Shown one piece after another: positions 6,806-14,701 of a stretch of DNA of 26,416 nucleotides. Source of the stretch: an uncultured Faecalibacterium sp. (GTDB lineage: Bacteria > Bacillota > Clostridia > Oscillospirales > Ruminococcaceae); contig URVW01000028.1 in NCBI GenBank assembly GCA_900551435.1, positions 1 to 26,416 of the forward strand, in the 5' to 3' direction. Made by a program: the position numbers and the translations under genes. The notes beneath the pieces are model-generated. The model did no database searches and was not told the DNA's origin. It saw nothing but the letters and a program-made list of their open reading frames with translations. Positions within the stretch are counted from its first letter, which is position 1; each line of letters starts with the position of its first letter.

Positions 6806-7441
6806 ATGATCAACATGGTAAAGCTTCCCACCAATAAGAGCAGTCTGTTCCTGCGCGTGGCAAAGGGTCATTTTGCGACCAGCCACAGCCACATCAACTA
6901 TTACATCGACGTGACCACCCAGAAATCCCGCCTGTCTGAGGCCAAGGCCGTGGCAAAGGAGCTGGTGGCGGCCTATCAGCATAATACCATCGTGGACACC
7001 GTACTCTGTCTGGACGGCACGCAGGTCATCGGGACCTGTCTGGCCAACGAACTGACCAAGGACGGCTTCTCCAACATGAACGCCCACCAGACCATCTATG
7101 TCATCACGCCGGAATACACCGCCGGCAGTCAGATCATCCTGCGCGACAACCTCGCGCCCATGGTCAAGGGCAAGCATGTTCTGATCTTGGCCGCATCCAT
7201 CACCACCGGCTACACCGCACAGGCCGCCATTGAAGCCGTGAATTATTACGGCGGCATGGTCGCGGGCCTGTCGGCCATCTTCGCCACCACCAACGAGTGT
7301 CTGGGCATCCCGGTCACTTCGATCTTCGACCCCAGCAGTCTGCCCGATTACGCCAGCTATGACTCCCGCGAGTGCCCCATGTGCAAGGCGGGCGCACACA
7401 TCGATGCCCTTGTCAACAGCTTCGGCTATTCGGCCCTGTAA
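6806..7441 (+). CDS. Phosphoribosyltransferase-like protein (orotate PRTase-like fold)
   Basis: 211 aa from ATG 6806, chosen because AGGAG (6791-6795) lies 10 nt upstream; an ATG at 6785 is in frame but has a poor ribosome binding site. Residues 125-137 read VLILAASITTGYT, the position and shape of the PRPP-binding loop of type I phosphoribosyltransferases. The two acidic residues that normally precede the SITTG part are both Ala (129-130), so catalysis on PRPP is doubtful. The C-terminal part carries a CPMCKAG motif that could bind metal or form a disulfide. It may be a catalytic PRTase with an altered motif or a regulator built on the fold. It stands alone, between two terminators. Confidence 0.7.
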   Translation: MINMVKLPTNKSSLFLRVAKGHFATSHSHINYYIDVTTQKSRLSEAKAVAKELVAAYQHNTIVDTVLCLDGTQVIGTCLANELTKDGFSNMNAHQTIYVITPEYTAGSQIILRDNLAPMVKGKHVLILAASITTGYTAQAAIEAVNYYGGMVAGLSAIFATTNECLGIPVTSIFDPSSLPDYASYDSRECPMCKAGAHIDALVNSFGYSAL

Positions 7442-7461
7442 AAAACTTCGCCCTCTTCTAC

Positions 7462-7506
7462 CCCGCCGTACCGGACACTCCTCTGTTCCCGTACGGCGGG
7501 GTTTTC
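7462..7506 (+). terminator. Intrinsic terminator after the PRTase-like gene
   Basis: An 11-bp perfect stem CCCCGCCGTAC (7462-7472) with GTACGGCGGGG (7492-7502), a 19-nt loop, then TTTT. Confidence 0.88.
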
Positions 7507-7516
7507 TTTGGATGCA

Positions 7517-7733
7517 AAAAGGGGCTGCTGTGTAAATTTCAACCTCTCCGTCAATGCTTCGCATTGCCACCTCTCCTAGCAGGAGAGGCCTTGGCATTAA
7601 GCTTTTTCTCTTCGCCAGAGGCTCCCCTGCTAGGAAAGACTCCCCCGAGCCGGGGGAGGTGGCGCAAAAGCGCCAGAAGGGGAGCGGCTGTCGAGCGGAT
7701 GCGAGACTGAGAGGTTTGCTTTGCACAGCAGCC
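7517..7733 (-). terminator. Intrinsic terminator of the MATE gene, interrupted by a repeat in its loop
   Basis: On the minus strand GGCTGCTGTG (7733-7724) pairs perfectly with CACAGCAGCC (7533-7524) and is followed by CCTTTTT (down to 7517), directly after the MATE stop. The loop is not a few nucleotides but about 190 nt, and it holds repeat copy A (7542-7716). The stem is a variant of the GGGGCTGTTGCA terminator core seen elsewhere in the window. Confidence 0.65.
7542..7716. repeat. Structured dispersed repeat, copy A (175 bp, long variant)
   Basis: The element starts AACCTCTCCGTC and ends GACTGAGAGGTT, imperfect inverted ends that close an outer stem. Inside are stem 1 (CAATGC/GCATTG, 7553-7567), stem 2 (CCTCTCC/GGAGAGG) and stem 3 (GCTCCCCT/AGGGGAGC). 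This copy is about 43 bp longer than B and C because stem 3 carries two extra hairpins in its loop: CTCCCCC/GGGGGAG and GGCGC/GCGCC. There is no coding potential and no transposase, so it is a non-autonomous or RNA/ssDNA-structured repeat. Confidence 0.85.
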
Positions 7734-7752
7734 TTCTTTATTTTTGCCTATT

Positions 7753-9123
7753 TTACGCCTGCTTTTTCGGGAACACGAACGGGTCATGCAGGTAGACGAT
7801 GACCAGATAAAGCGCCATGAAGCACCAGATGATCGGCTCACAGAGGATGACCGCATTGTACTGGAACTTCGGGATCAGCAACACCACGAACACGATCTTG
7901 CCCACGAACTCGATGACGCTGGAAAAGAGCGGCAGGACCTTCTGGCCCAGACTCTGTAGCGCATAGCGGGTGGAGAGCAGGACACCCAGCACCGCGTAGA
8001 ACGGCGCGTTCCAGAGCAGATACCGTGCGCCGTTCTCCAGCACCACCGGCTCGCTGGAACCGGACACAAACGCCACCATCCATTCCGCGCCGACCCGCAT
8101 CAGCAGGACCGCCGCCACAGCCACGCAGACCGAATAGAGGTAAATTTCCTTCATGCCCTTGCGGATGCGCTCCGGCTGATTTGCACCGCGGTTCTGCGAA
8201 ACGAAGGTCGAACCCGCCGACGCCATGGACAGCAGCGGCATATCCGTGAACATGAACATCTTGCGGGCGGCGGTGTGACCCGCGATGACCAGCGTACCCA
8301 GACCGTTGATGCCGTACTGCAGCACCACCGAACCCGCCGAGACGATGCTGCTCATCAGGCCCATCGAGATGCTCTGGCTGAACAGCTCCCAGTACAGGTG
8401 CTGGCCCACCTTGAAGTGCTCCCGGCCCGGAATGAGCAGCTTGACCTTGGCGGACACATAAACGACGCAGAGCAGGACCGAAACGCCCTGCGAAATGACC
8501 GTCGCCACAGCGGCGCCCCGCACGCCCATCCCGATCTTCGCGATGAACAGCAGGTCCAGCACGATGTTCAGGCCCGACGAGATGAGCAGGAACACCAGCG
8601 GCATAAAGCTGTTTCCGATGGCGCGGAGCAGACCCGCGCACAGGTTATAGGCGAACATGACGATGACGCCCAGATCGATGACGATGATGTAGCTGTAGGC
8701 GTCCTCCAAAATCTCCGCCGGGGTGTCGAGCCGTTCCAGCAGCGGATGCAGCCCAAAGAATCCCGCCGTCGTGATGCACAGCGACGCGATGAGGCCGATG
8801 ACCATCGAACCGGCCACGGTCTTTTTGAGCAGCTCGTCATCCTGCGCCCCGTAGGAGCGCGCTGCCACGATGGCAAGGCCGTTTCCGATGCCGAGGCCAA
8901 AGCCGACCAGAAGCTCGTAGATCGAGCCGCAGGAGCCAATGGCGGCAAGGGCGGTGTCGCCCAGCACATTGCCCACGATCATGGTATCCACGGTGTTGTA
9001 CAGCTGCTGGAAGAGGTTCGAGACGAAGATGGGCAGCATGAACACGACCAAGCTTTTCAAGATCGGGCCGTGCATCAGGTCCACGTTCATGTTAAAAAGG
9101 GATCTTTTTGCGGTTTGGGTCAT
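7753..9123 (-). CDS. MATE family multidrug/toxin efflux transporter
   Basis: 456 aa, an integral membrane protein with about 12 predicted transmembrane segments. The N-terminal VVFMLPIFVSNLFQQLYNTVDTMIVG region and the repeated internal half (about residues 240-440) with SMASAGSTFVSQNRGANQPERIRKG are typical of the MATE/DinF clade, which exports cationic compounds by Na+ or H+ antiport. The start at 9123 is set by GGAGG (9134-9130) 6 nt upstream; an upstream in-frame start at 9210 would run through the hairpin at 9159-9194. It follows the his operon in the same orientation, separated by that hairpin. The substrate cannot be inferred. Confidence 0.9.
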   Translation of the reverse strand: MTQTAKRSLFNMNVDLMHGPILKSLVVFMLPIFVSNLFQQLYNTVDTMIVGNVLGDTALAAIGSCGSIYELLVGFGLGIGNGLAIVAARSYGAQDDELLKKTVAGSMVIGLIASLCITTAGFFGLHPLLERLDTPAEILEDAYSYIIVIDLGVIVMFAYNLCAGLLRAIGNSFMPLVFLLISSGLNIVLDLLFIAKIGMGVRGAAVATVISQGVSVLLCVVYVSAKVKLLIPGREHFKVGQHLYWELFSQSISMGLMSSIVSAGSVVLQYGINGLGTLVIAGHTAARKMFMFTDMPLLSMASAGSTFVSQNRGANQPERIRKGMKEIYLYSVCVAVAAVLLMRVGAEWMVAFVSGSSEPVVLENGARYLLWNAPFYAVLGVLLSTRYALQSLGQKVLPLFSSVIEFVGKIVFVVLLIPKFQYNAVILCEPIIWCFMALYLVIVYLHDPFVFPKKQA

Positions 9124-9158
9124 TCCGTTCCTCCGTTGAGATGTTTCATTTGACGCAA

Positions 9159-9194
9159 AGAAACTGCGCCGTGCAGTTGCATGGCGCAGTTTCT
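9159..9194 (-). terminator. Hairpin/terminator at the end of the his operon
   Basis: A perfect 12-bp stem: AGAAACTGCGCC (9159-9170) and GGCGCAGTTTCT (9183-9194), loop 12 nt. On the minus strand it is followed only by a short T-run (TTTCTTTGCG), so termination may be partial and some readthrough into the MATE gene is possible. Confidence 0.6.
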
Positions 9195-9206
9195 GAATGC
9201 AAAGGG

Positions 9207-10031
9207 TCACAGTTCCTGAGATTCGAAGCCGTTCACGGTCAGGACATCCACGCTGGTAAAGCCCGCTGCCTTGATGGCTGCGGCGGCTTCATCGAAATCG
9301 TAGGTCAGGGCCGCGATGTCGTGGGCGTCAGCCGTGATGATGACCTTGCCGCCCATCTTCTGCCACTCGCCCAGCAGCCATGCGCCCGGATAGAAGTCCT
9401 TGCGGTAGCCGCGGTAGACGCCGCCGGTGTTGACCTCCAAACGGCAGTCATGCTCCTTTGCGACCTTCAGAGCCTTCAGGGCCGCGGCCTTGTAGCGCGG
9501 GTCCTCCTCGTCGAAGAACTCGCCCTCGCCGTTCAGCTTCTTGATGAGGTCGATGTGGGCCAGAATGTCCGGGCCTTTGGCCGCGACCTTCTCCACCTCG
9601 GCAAAGTAGGCTTCGACTGCCGCCAGCGCGTCGCCGTCGAAATCATCAAAGATGCAGTCGTGCAGGTCCTGCGGGCGGAAGTCGATCTCGTAGTACTTGC
9701 CGGTGTTCTTGCCATACAGGTGATGGGCCGCACCGATCCAGTAATCGTAGCTCTCAGGCTTGTCCTCGCTCAGAGCATCCCACTCGATGCCGCAGAGGAT
9801 ATCCACCTTGCCCTTGTACTCGATCTTGAGCTTGGCGATGGTGGCCTTGTACTGGGCCGTGCGGCTGGGGCTCATGCAGTATTCACGGTCCCGCTGGGTG
9901 TAGCTATGGCCGGAGAAGCCCAGTGTGGTCAAGCCCTGCGCACACGCGGCGCTGGCCATCTCCTGCAAGGTATTTCTTCCATCGCACATCGTCGAGTGGC
10001 AATGAACGCTGGACTTCTTATAATCTGCCAT
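9207..10031 (-). CDS. hisK: Histidinol-phosphatase, PHP family
   Basis: 274 aa, cytoplasmic. It catalyses histidinol-phosphate to histidinol, the step before HisD. The PHP-domain metal motif is at residues 10-18 (HCHSTMCDG), with further ligands in GFSGHS, ILCGIEWD, ILAHIDLI and the C-terminal TADAHD. Length matches Gram-positive HisJ/HisK enzymes (about 270 aa). The location at the end of the his operon supports this function over other PHP phosphoesterases. The hisB of this operon encodes only the dehydratase, so this separate phosphatase is needed. It starts 6 nt after the hisIE stop with a weak ribosome binding site, so translation is probably coupled. Confidence 0.9.
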   Translation of the reverse strand: MADYKKSSVHCHSTMCDGRNTLQEMASAACAQGLTTLGFSGHSYTQRDREYCMSPSRTAQYKATIAKLKIEYKGKVDILCGIEWDALSEDKPESYDYWIGAAHHLYGKNTGKYYEIDFRPQDLHDCIFDDFDGDALAAVEAYFAEVEKVAAKGPDILAHIDLIKKLNGEGEFFDEEDPRYKAAALKALKVAKEHDCRLEVNTGGVYRGYRKDFYPGAWLLGEWQKMGGKVIITADAHDIAALTYDFDEAAAAIKAAGFTSVDVLTVNGFESQEL

Positions 10032-10037
10032 AAAAAC

Positions 10038-10673
10038 TCACTGCATCCTTTCCTGTTTGACCTTATGGTCGATGACATGTCGTTTCTCAAGCTCACGGGT
10101 GATGTCCTCCACCGTGATGCCCGCCTGAACCATCAGCACCAGAACATGGTATGCCAGATCGCTGATCTCATAGATGGTCTCGGCTTTGTCCTCTTTTTCG
10201 CCGGCAATGATGACTTCGGTGCACTCCTCGCCCACCTTTTTCAGGATCTTCTCCTTGCCCTTTTCGAACAGATAGGTGGTGTAGCTGCCCTCTTTCGGGT
10301 CGGTCTTGCGGCCCTTGATGAGCTGATACAGCCCCTGCCAGCTGAACTGCTTCAGCTCCGGGGAGACGTACACTTCGTTGAAGAAGCAGCTCTCTGCGCC
10401 GGTGTGGCATGCGGGGCCGTCCTTGACCACCTCGACCACCAGCGCGTCCTTGTCGCAGTCGGCGGTGATGGACACCACATGCTGGACATTGCCGCTGGTG
10501 TCGCCCTTGCGCCAGATCTCCTGACGGCTCCGGCTCCAAAAGACCGTGCGGCCTTCGGCGATGGTCAGCGCCAGCGTCTCGGCATTCATGTAAGCGAGGG
10601 TCAGGACCTCCTTGGTGTAGTGATCCTGCACGATGGCGGGAATGAGTCCCTTTTCATCAAATTTCAGTTCCAT
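10038..10673 (-). CDS. hisIE: Bifunctional phosphoribosyl-AMP cyclohydrolase / phosphoribosyl-ATP pyrophosphohydrolase
   Basis: 211 aa, catalysing steps 2 and 3 of histidine synthesis. The N-terminal half (residues about 1-108) is the HisI cyclohydrolase, with FWSRSRQEIWRKGDTSGN, the metal-binding DCDKDAL and the ACHTGAESCFF cysteine motif. The C-terminal half (about 115-205) is HisE, an all-alpha NTP-pyrophosphatase-like domain with KKVGEECTEVIIAGE and YEISDLAYHVLVLM. The start at 10673 has AAGGAG (10687-10682) 8 nt upstream. A gap of 69 nt separates it from hisF and contains only a small CCCC/GGGG hairpin near the ribosome binding site. Confidence 0.95.
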   Translation of the reverse strand: MELKFDEKGLIPAIVQDHYTKEVLTLAYMNAETLALTIAEGRTVFWSRSRQEIWRKGDTSGNVQHVVSITADCDKDALVVEVVKDGPACHTGAESCFFNEVYVSPELKQFSWQGLYQLIKGRKTDPKEGSYTTYLFEKGKEKILKKVGEECTEVIIAGEKEDKAETIYEISDLAYHVLVLMVQAGITVEDITRELEKRHVIDHKVKQERMQ

Positions 10674-10742
10674 ATGATTTACTCCTTCCCCTCGAAAGGG
10701 GATATCTACAGTTTATCCTAAAGTCGCGCGAAACGCAAGAGC

Positions 10743-11498
10743 TCAGACCCGCATTTCGATGCCATTTTCGTTCAAGTATGCTTTCAGGTCCGCAATGGAG
10801 AGCAGTTTCTGATGGAAAATGCCCGCCGCAAGCCCTGCGTCGATGCCTTTGTGGTGGAACAGCTCAAGGAAATCCTCTTTTTTGCCCGCGCCGCCGCTGG
10901 CGATGATGGGCACATGGACCCGCGCCGCCACAGCGTCCAGCATTTCGAGATCGAAGCCGTTCCGCACGCCGTCGGTGTCGATGCTGTTCAGACAAATTTC
11001 CCCTGCGCCGTGGTCCACGCACCAGCTGATCCAGTCCAGAGCATCCCGGCCGGTATCCTCGCGTCCGCCTTTGGCGAACACCCGGAACTGGCCGTCCACC
11101 CGCTTGACGTCGGCTGAGAGCACCACGCACTGATTGCCGTAGCGCTGGGCCGCCGCTGGGATCAGGTCCGGATCTCTCAGCGCGCCCGAGTTGACGCTGA
11201 CCTTATCGGCGCCGCACTTGAGCACCCGGTCGAAATCTTCCAGCGTGTTGATGCCGCCGCCCACGGTCAGCGGGATAAAGATCTCGCTGGCCACCCGGGT
11301 CAGGATGTCGGTAAAGAGGGTGCGGCCCTCAAAGCTCGCGGTGATGTCGTAGAACACCAGCTCGTCGGCCCCGGCGGCGTTGTACAGCCGCGCCATCTCC
11401 ACGGGGTCGGCCACGTCCTTGATGCCCTCAAAGTTCGTGCCCTTGACCACCCGGCCGTTCCGCACATCCAAGCAGGGAATGATGCGTTTTGTGATCAT
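10743..11498 (-). CDS. hisF: Imidazole glycerol phosphate synthase, cyclase subunit
   Basis: 251 aa, a TIM barrel. With HisH it converts PRFAR plus glutamine-derived ammonia to IGP and AICAR. IIPCLDVRNGRVVKG places the catalytic Asp at residue 11, and the second catalytic Asp lies in NSIDTDGVRNGF. VGGGI and ASGGAG are the phosphate-binding loops. The start at 11498 is chosen because AAGGAGG (11513-11507) lies 8 nt upstream and matches the family N-terminus; an in-frame start at 11534 would add 12 unrelated residues. The ribosome binding site overlaps the hisA stop codon. Confidence 0.97.
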   Translation of the reverse strand: MITKRIIPCLDVRNGRVVKGTNFEGIKDVADPVEMARLYNAAGADELVFYDITASFEGRTLFTDILTRVASEIFIPLTVGGGINTLEDFDRVLKCGADKVSVNSGALRDPDLIPAAAQRYGNQCVVLSADVKRVDGQFRVFAKGGREDTGRDALDWISWCVDHGAGEICLNSIDTDGVRNGFDLEMLDAVAARVHVPIIASGGAGKKEDFLELFHHKGIDAGLAAGIFHQKLLSIADLKAYLNENGIEMRV

Positions 11499-11511
11499 CG
11501 TTCCTTCCTCC

Positions 11512-12231
11512 TTACCGCTGCACCAGCTGGACACAGCGCTTCAGGTCCAGCGCGCCGGTGTACAGGCTCTTGCCCAGAATGGCCGCAGCCACGCCCATCT
11601 GGTCCAGCTCCACCAGCTCGGATTCAAACGAGATGCCGCCGCTGGCCGTAATTTTCAGCTCCGGCACTTCCTTGGCGAGCTGACGGTACAGTTCCATGTT
11701 CGTGCCCTGCATCGCACCGTCGCGGGCGATGTCGGTATAGATGACGGCTGTGCAGCCCGCGTCCGCCAGCCGCTTACAGAAATCGATGCCCGGTTCGGCA
11801 CTGACGTCCTTCCAGCCGTGGATGGCCACCAAGCCGTCCTTGGCGTCCACGCCGACGGCGATCCGGTCGCCGTACTTTTTCAGCATCCGGGCCGTGAACT
11901 CGAAATCCGTCACGGCCACGCTGCCGAGGATGCAGCGGCCCACGCCCAGCGAAAGATACGTCTCAATGCGCTCTTCGGTGCGGATGCCGCCGCCGACTTC
12001 AATGTACAAACCGCCCTGTTTGGCCAGCGCGGCGATGGTGTCATAGTTCGAAAGAGTCCCGTCCTTGGCCCCGTCCAAGTCTACAACGTGGAGATTTTTT
12101 GCTCCTGCTTCCAGAAACTGCCGCGCCTGTGCGCAGGGGTCCTCACCGTAGACCGTCATCCGGTCATAGTCTCCCTGCGTCAGCCGGACGACCTTTCCGT
12201 CTCTGAGATCGATCGCTGGAAATAGCTCCAT
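11512..12231 (-). CDS. hisA: ProFAR isomerase (1-(5-phosphoribosyl)-5-[(5-phosphoribosylamino)methylideneamino]imidazole-4-carboxamide isomerase)
   Basis: 239 aa, a TIM barrel homologous to HisF, catalysing step 4. FPAIDLRDGKVVRL contains the catalytic Asp8; VGGGIR and ASGGIS are the phosphate loops, and TDIARDGAMQGTN carries the second catalytic Asp. The start at 12231 has GAGGAG (12244-12239) 7 nt upstream. A repeat element (12260-12391) lies between this gene and hisH, so it is the only his gene, apart from hisF/hisIE with its 69-nt gap, that is not tightly packed with its upstream neighbour. Confidence 0.96.
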   Translation of the reverse strand: MELFPAIDLRDGKVVRLTQGDYDRMTVYGEDPCAQARQFLEAGAKNLHVVDLDGAKDGTLSNYDTIAALAKQGGLYIEVGGGIRTEERIETYLSLGVGRCILGSVAVTDFEFTARMLKKYGDRIAVGVDAKDGLVAIHGWKDVSAEPGIDFCKRLADAGCTAVIYTDIARDGAMQGTNMELYRQLAKEVPELKITASGGISFESELVELDQMGVAAAILGKSLYTGALDLKRCVQLVQR

Positions 12232-12259
12232 AGGTTTTCTCCTCGATTTTGTATTCTTC

Positions 12260-12391
12260 AACCTCTCCGTCAATGCTTCGCATTGCCACCTCTCCTGATA
12301 GGAGAGGCCTTGGCATCCCGCAAAGCTTTCTCTCTTCGCCAGAGGCTCTCCTCCTAGGAGAGCTGTCGAGCGAATGCAAGACTGAGAGGTT
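12260..12391. repeat. Structured dispersed repeat, copy B (132 bp), inside the his operon
   Basis: The ends are AACCTCTCCGTC and GACTGAGAGGTT, as in copies A and C. Stem 1 CAATGC/GCATTG, stem 2 CCTCTCC (12289-12295) with GGAGAGG (12301-12307), and stem 3 GCTCTCCT (12345-12352) with AGGAGAGC (12356-12363). It lies between hisH and hisA on the operon transcript. Its right end overlaps the hisH stop codon (12390-12392) by two bases. No terminator arms flank this copy. Confidence 0.88.
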
Positions 12392-12998
12392 ATATTTCCG
12401 CAAACGCTTTCAGGATGCGCAGTCCGGTGTCCCCGCTCTTTTCGGGGTGGAACTGGGTCCCGTACACCTTTCCGGCCCGCACCGCGCCGGTGACGGAGAT
12501 AGAATACTCGCTCACCGCCAGCGTGCTGTCCGCGCAGTTCTTGCCATAGTAGCTGTGAACATAATAGACGTACTCGCCCTCGCGAATGTACCGGAACAGC
12601 GGGTCGTCCTTGACGATGTGCAGGGCGTTCCATCCGATCTGCGGCACTTTCAGGGCCGGGTCCTTCAAGTCCGGTTCCAGCGGGCAGACCTCGCCTTGGA
12701 TGAAGCCCAACCCCGCATGTTCGCCGTATTCATAGCTTTTTTCAAACAGCAGCTGCATCCCAAGGCAGATGCCCAGCAGCGGCTTTTTTTCGGCTTTCTC
12801 CCGGATGACCGGCACAAGGCCGGTGGCTTCCAGCTTGGCCATGGCGTCGGCAAATGCGCCGACTCCCGGCAGGATGAGCCGGTCCGCCTGACGGATGACG
12901 TCTGCATCCGCCGTGACGACAGCTTCCTGCCCCAGATGGGCCAGACTCGACTTCAGGCTGAACAGATTGCCTACCCCATAATCGATGATCGCGATCAT
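12390..12998 (-). CDS. hisH: Imidazole glycerol phosphate synthase, glutamine amidotransferase subunit
   Basis: 202 aa, a class I (triad) glutaminase that passes ammonia to HisF. The nucleophile is Cys78 in GICLGMQLLF; the His/Glu of the triad are in GTQFHPEKS. The N-terminal MIAIIDYGVGNL is typical. Its ATG overlaps the hisB TGA (ATGA, 12998-12995), so translation is coupled; AAAGGAC lies about 8 nt upstream inside hisB. The last two bases of the stop codon belong to the end of repeat copy B; the C-terminus is still of normal family length, so no visible truncation. Confidence 0.96.
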   Translation of the reverse strand: MIAIIDYGVGNLFSLKSSLAHLGQEAVVTADADVIRQADRLILPGVGAFADAMAKLEATGLVPVIREKAEKKPLLGICLGMQLLFEKSYEYGEHAGLGFIQGEVCPLEPDLKDPALKVPQIGWNALHIVKDDPLFRYIREGEYVYYVHSYYGKNCADSTLAVSEYSISVTGAVRAGKVYGTQFHPEKSGDTGLRILKAFAEI

Positions 12999-13585
12999 AC
13001 CAACAGTCCTTTCGTCGAAGGGATCTCATCCCGGTGGGCAGCGTCGATCTTGACCGCAGCCGCCAGCGCATGGCCCGCGCCCTTGAAACAGGCTTCGAGG
13101 ATGTGGTGGGTGTTCTCTCCGGCGAACTGCACAAAGTGCACCGTTGCGGGCACATTGCGGGCAAAGCCCAGCCAGAATTCCGAAGCGCACTCCACATCAA
13201 AGTCGCCGACCTTCTCGGTCTTGCAATGGACATCCCAGTTCAGGGTGCACCGGCCCGACAGGTCCACGGCGCAGAGCACCAGCGCTTCGTCCATGGGCAG
13301 ATAGAAGCTGCCATAGCGGCAGATGCCCCGCATGTCGCCCAGCGCCTTGGCAAAGGCCTGTCCCAGCGCGATGCCGATATCCTCCGCCGTGTGGTGATAG
13401 TCCACCTCCACGTCGCCGTGGCAGGTGAGCACCAGATCGAACCGGCCATGCCGCGCAAACAGTTCGAGCATGTGGTTCAGAAAGCCGCAGCCGGTATCCA
13501 CCTGATACCGCCCTGCGCCGTCCAGATTCAGGGTCAGTTCGATCTGCGTCTCGTTGGTGTTGCGTTCCAAGCTCACTTCCCGCAT
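12995..13585 (-). CDS. hisB: Imidazoleglycerol-phosphate dehydratase (monofunctional)
   Basis: 196 aa, converting IGP to imidazole acetol phosphate. The two metal-binding motifs DYHHTAEDIGIALGQA and ENTHHILEACFKGAGHAL are present, as is the TGCGFLNHMLELFARH segment. There is no N-terminal HAD phosphatase domain as in enterobacterial HisB, which fits the PHP phosphatase at the end of the operon. GGAGG (13598-13594) lies 8 nt upstream of the ATG, and only 3 nt separate it from the hisC stop. Confidence 0.96.
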   Translation of the reverse strand: MREVSLERNTNETQIELTLNLDGAGRYQVDTGCGFLNHMLELFARHGRFDLVLTCHGDVEVDYHHTAEDIGIALGQAFAKALGDMRGICRYGSFYLPMDEALVLCAVDLSGRCTLNWDVHCKTEKVGDFDVECASEFWLGFARNVPATVHFVQFAGENTHHILEACFKGAGHALAAAVKIDAAHRDEIPSTKGLLV

Positions 13586-13588
13586 CGG

Positions 13589-14650
13589 TCAATCCTCCAA
13601 ACTCTCATCCAGCGCTTTCAGCAGAGCGGTCATCTGCTCCGGTGTGCCGATGGTGATGCGCAGCCAGTTCTCAATGCGCGGGGCATCGAAATGCCGCACC
13701 AGAACGCCTTTTTTCTTCAGCTTTCGGTACAGCTCGCCGCCGTCCTTGCGCGGAGTGCTGGCGAACAGGAAATTCGACCGGCTGTCCAGCACCGTGAAGC
13801 CGCGGGCTTCCAGCTGCTGTTTCGTCCAAGCCCGCGCCTCGATGATGGCATTGCGGGTCTGGTCGAAATAGGCGGTATCTTCCAGCGCCGCCTGTCCGGC
13901 CTTCAGGGTCAGGCGGTTGATATTGTAGGGGTTCAGGCTGAACTTGACCCGGTTCAGGTCCGCAATGAGCTTCTCATTGCCCATCGCAAGGCCCAGCCGT
14001 GCACCGGCCAGCTGACGGGACTTCGAGAAAGTCTGCACCACCAGCAGATTGTCGTACTGGTCGATGAGGGGCACGCAGCTCTCGCCGCCGAAGTCCACAT
14101 AGGCTTCGTCCACGATGACCACATGGTCGGGGTTGGCCTTCAAAATGCCCTCGATGGCGCTGCGGGGAAGAGCCAAACCGGTGGGGGCGTTGGGGTTTGC
14201 AAGTACGATGGTGGCATCGACGCCGTAGTAATCCTTCGGGTCCAGCGTGAAATCCTCTTTCAGAGGGATCATTTTGCTGGGAATGTGCATCAGCCCGCAC
14301 CAGACGCCGTAGCAGCCATAGGTGATGTCTGCATAGGCAAGCGGGTGCGTTTCATCGCAAAAGGCCCGCAGGGCGAAGAACAGGTTCTCGTCGCTGCCGT
14401 TTCCGGGCATGATCTGGTTCGGCTTCAGGCCGAAATGCTGGGCCGCTGTGTTCAACAGCTCGGCACAGGCCGGGTCCGAATAGAGCCGCAGTTTTTCGAC
14501 TTCGGCGCGGCTCACGGCGTCCAGCACCGCCGGGGAGGGCGGATAGGGGCTTTCGTTGGTGTTCAGCTTGATGTATTGCTGGTCCTGCGGCTGCTCGCCC
14601 GGAGTGTAAGGGGTCACAGTCGTCAATCTTTCTGATAGAAAACGGCTCAT
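13589..14650 (-). CDS. hisC: Histidinol-phosphate aminotransferase
   Basis: 353 aa, a PLP-dependent class I/II aminotransferase that converts imidazole acetol phosphate plus glutamate to histidinol phosphate. The PLP lysine is in VVQTFSKSRQLAGARLG, with LANPNAPTG, IVDEAYVDF and the IKLNTNESPYPP substrate motif also present. The start at 14650 (MSRFLSERL) is chosen for GGAGG (14664-14660) at 9 nt; an in-frame start at 14692 has no ribosome binding site. The hisD stop is 51 nt upstream. Confidence 0.95.
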   Translation of the reverse strand: MSRFLSERLTTVTPYTPGEQPQDQQYIKLNTNESPYPPSPAVLDAVSRAEVEKLRLYSDPACAELLNTAAQHFGLKPNQIMPGNGSDENLFFALRAFCDETHPLAYADITYGCYGVWCGLMHIPSKMIPLKEDFTLDPKDYYGVDATIVLANPNAPTGLALPRSAIEGILKANPDHVVIVDEAYVDFGGESCVPLIDQYDNLLVVQTFSKSRQLAGARLGLAMGNEKLIADLNRVKFSLNPYNINRLTLKAGQAALEDTAYFDQTRNAIIEARAWTKQQLEARGFTVLDSRSNFLFASTPRKDGGELYRKLKKKGVLVRHFDAPRIENWLRITIGTPEQMTALLKALDESLED

Positions 14651-14701
14651 CGCTGTTGTCCTCCGTTTTTCCGTACATTGTTCTCGAAGCACCTGAGCGG
14701 C

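Noticed and set aside
11498..11534. A longer HisF starting at 11534
   Set aside because: It would add residues unlike any HisF N-terminus and overlap the end of hisA; the ATG at 11498 has AAGGAGG at 8 nt.
13034..14635. A 533-codon open frame on the plus strand
   Set aside because: It is antisense to hisB and hisC, which have clear motifs and ribosome binding sites.
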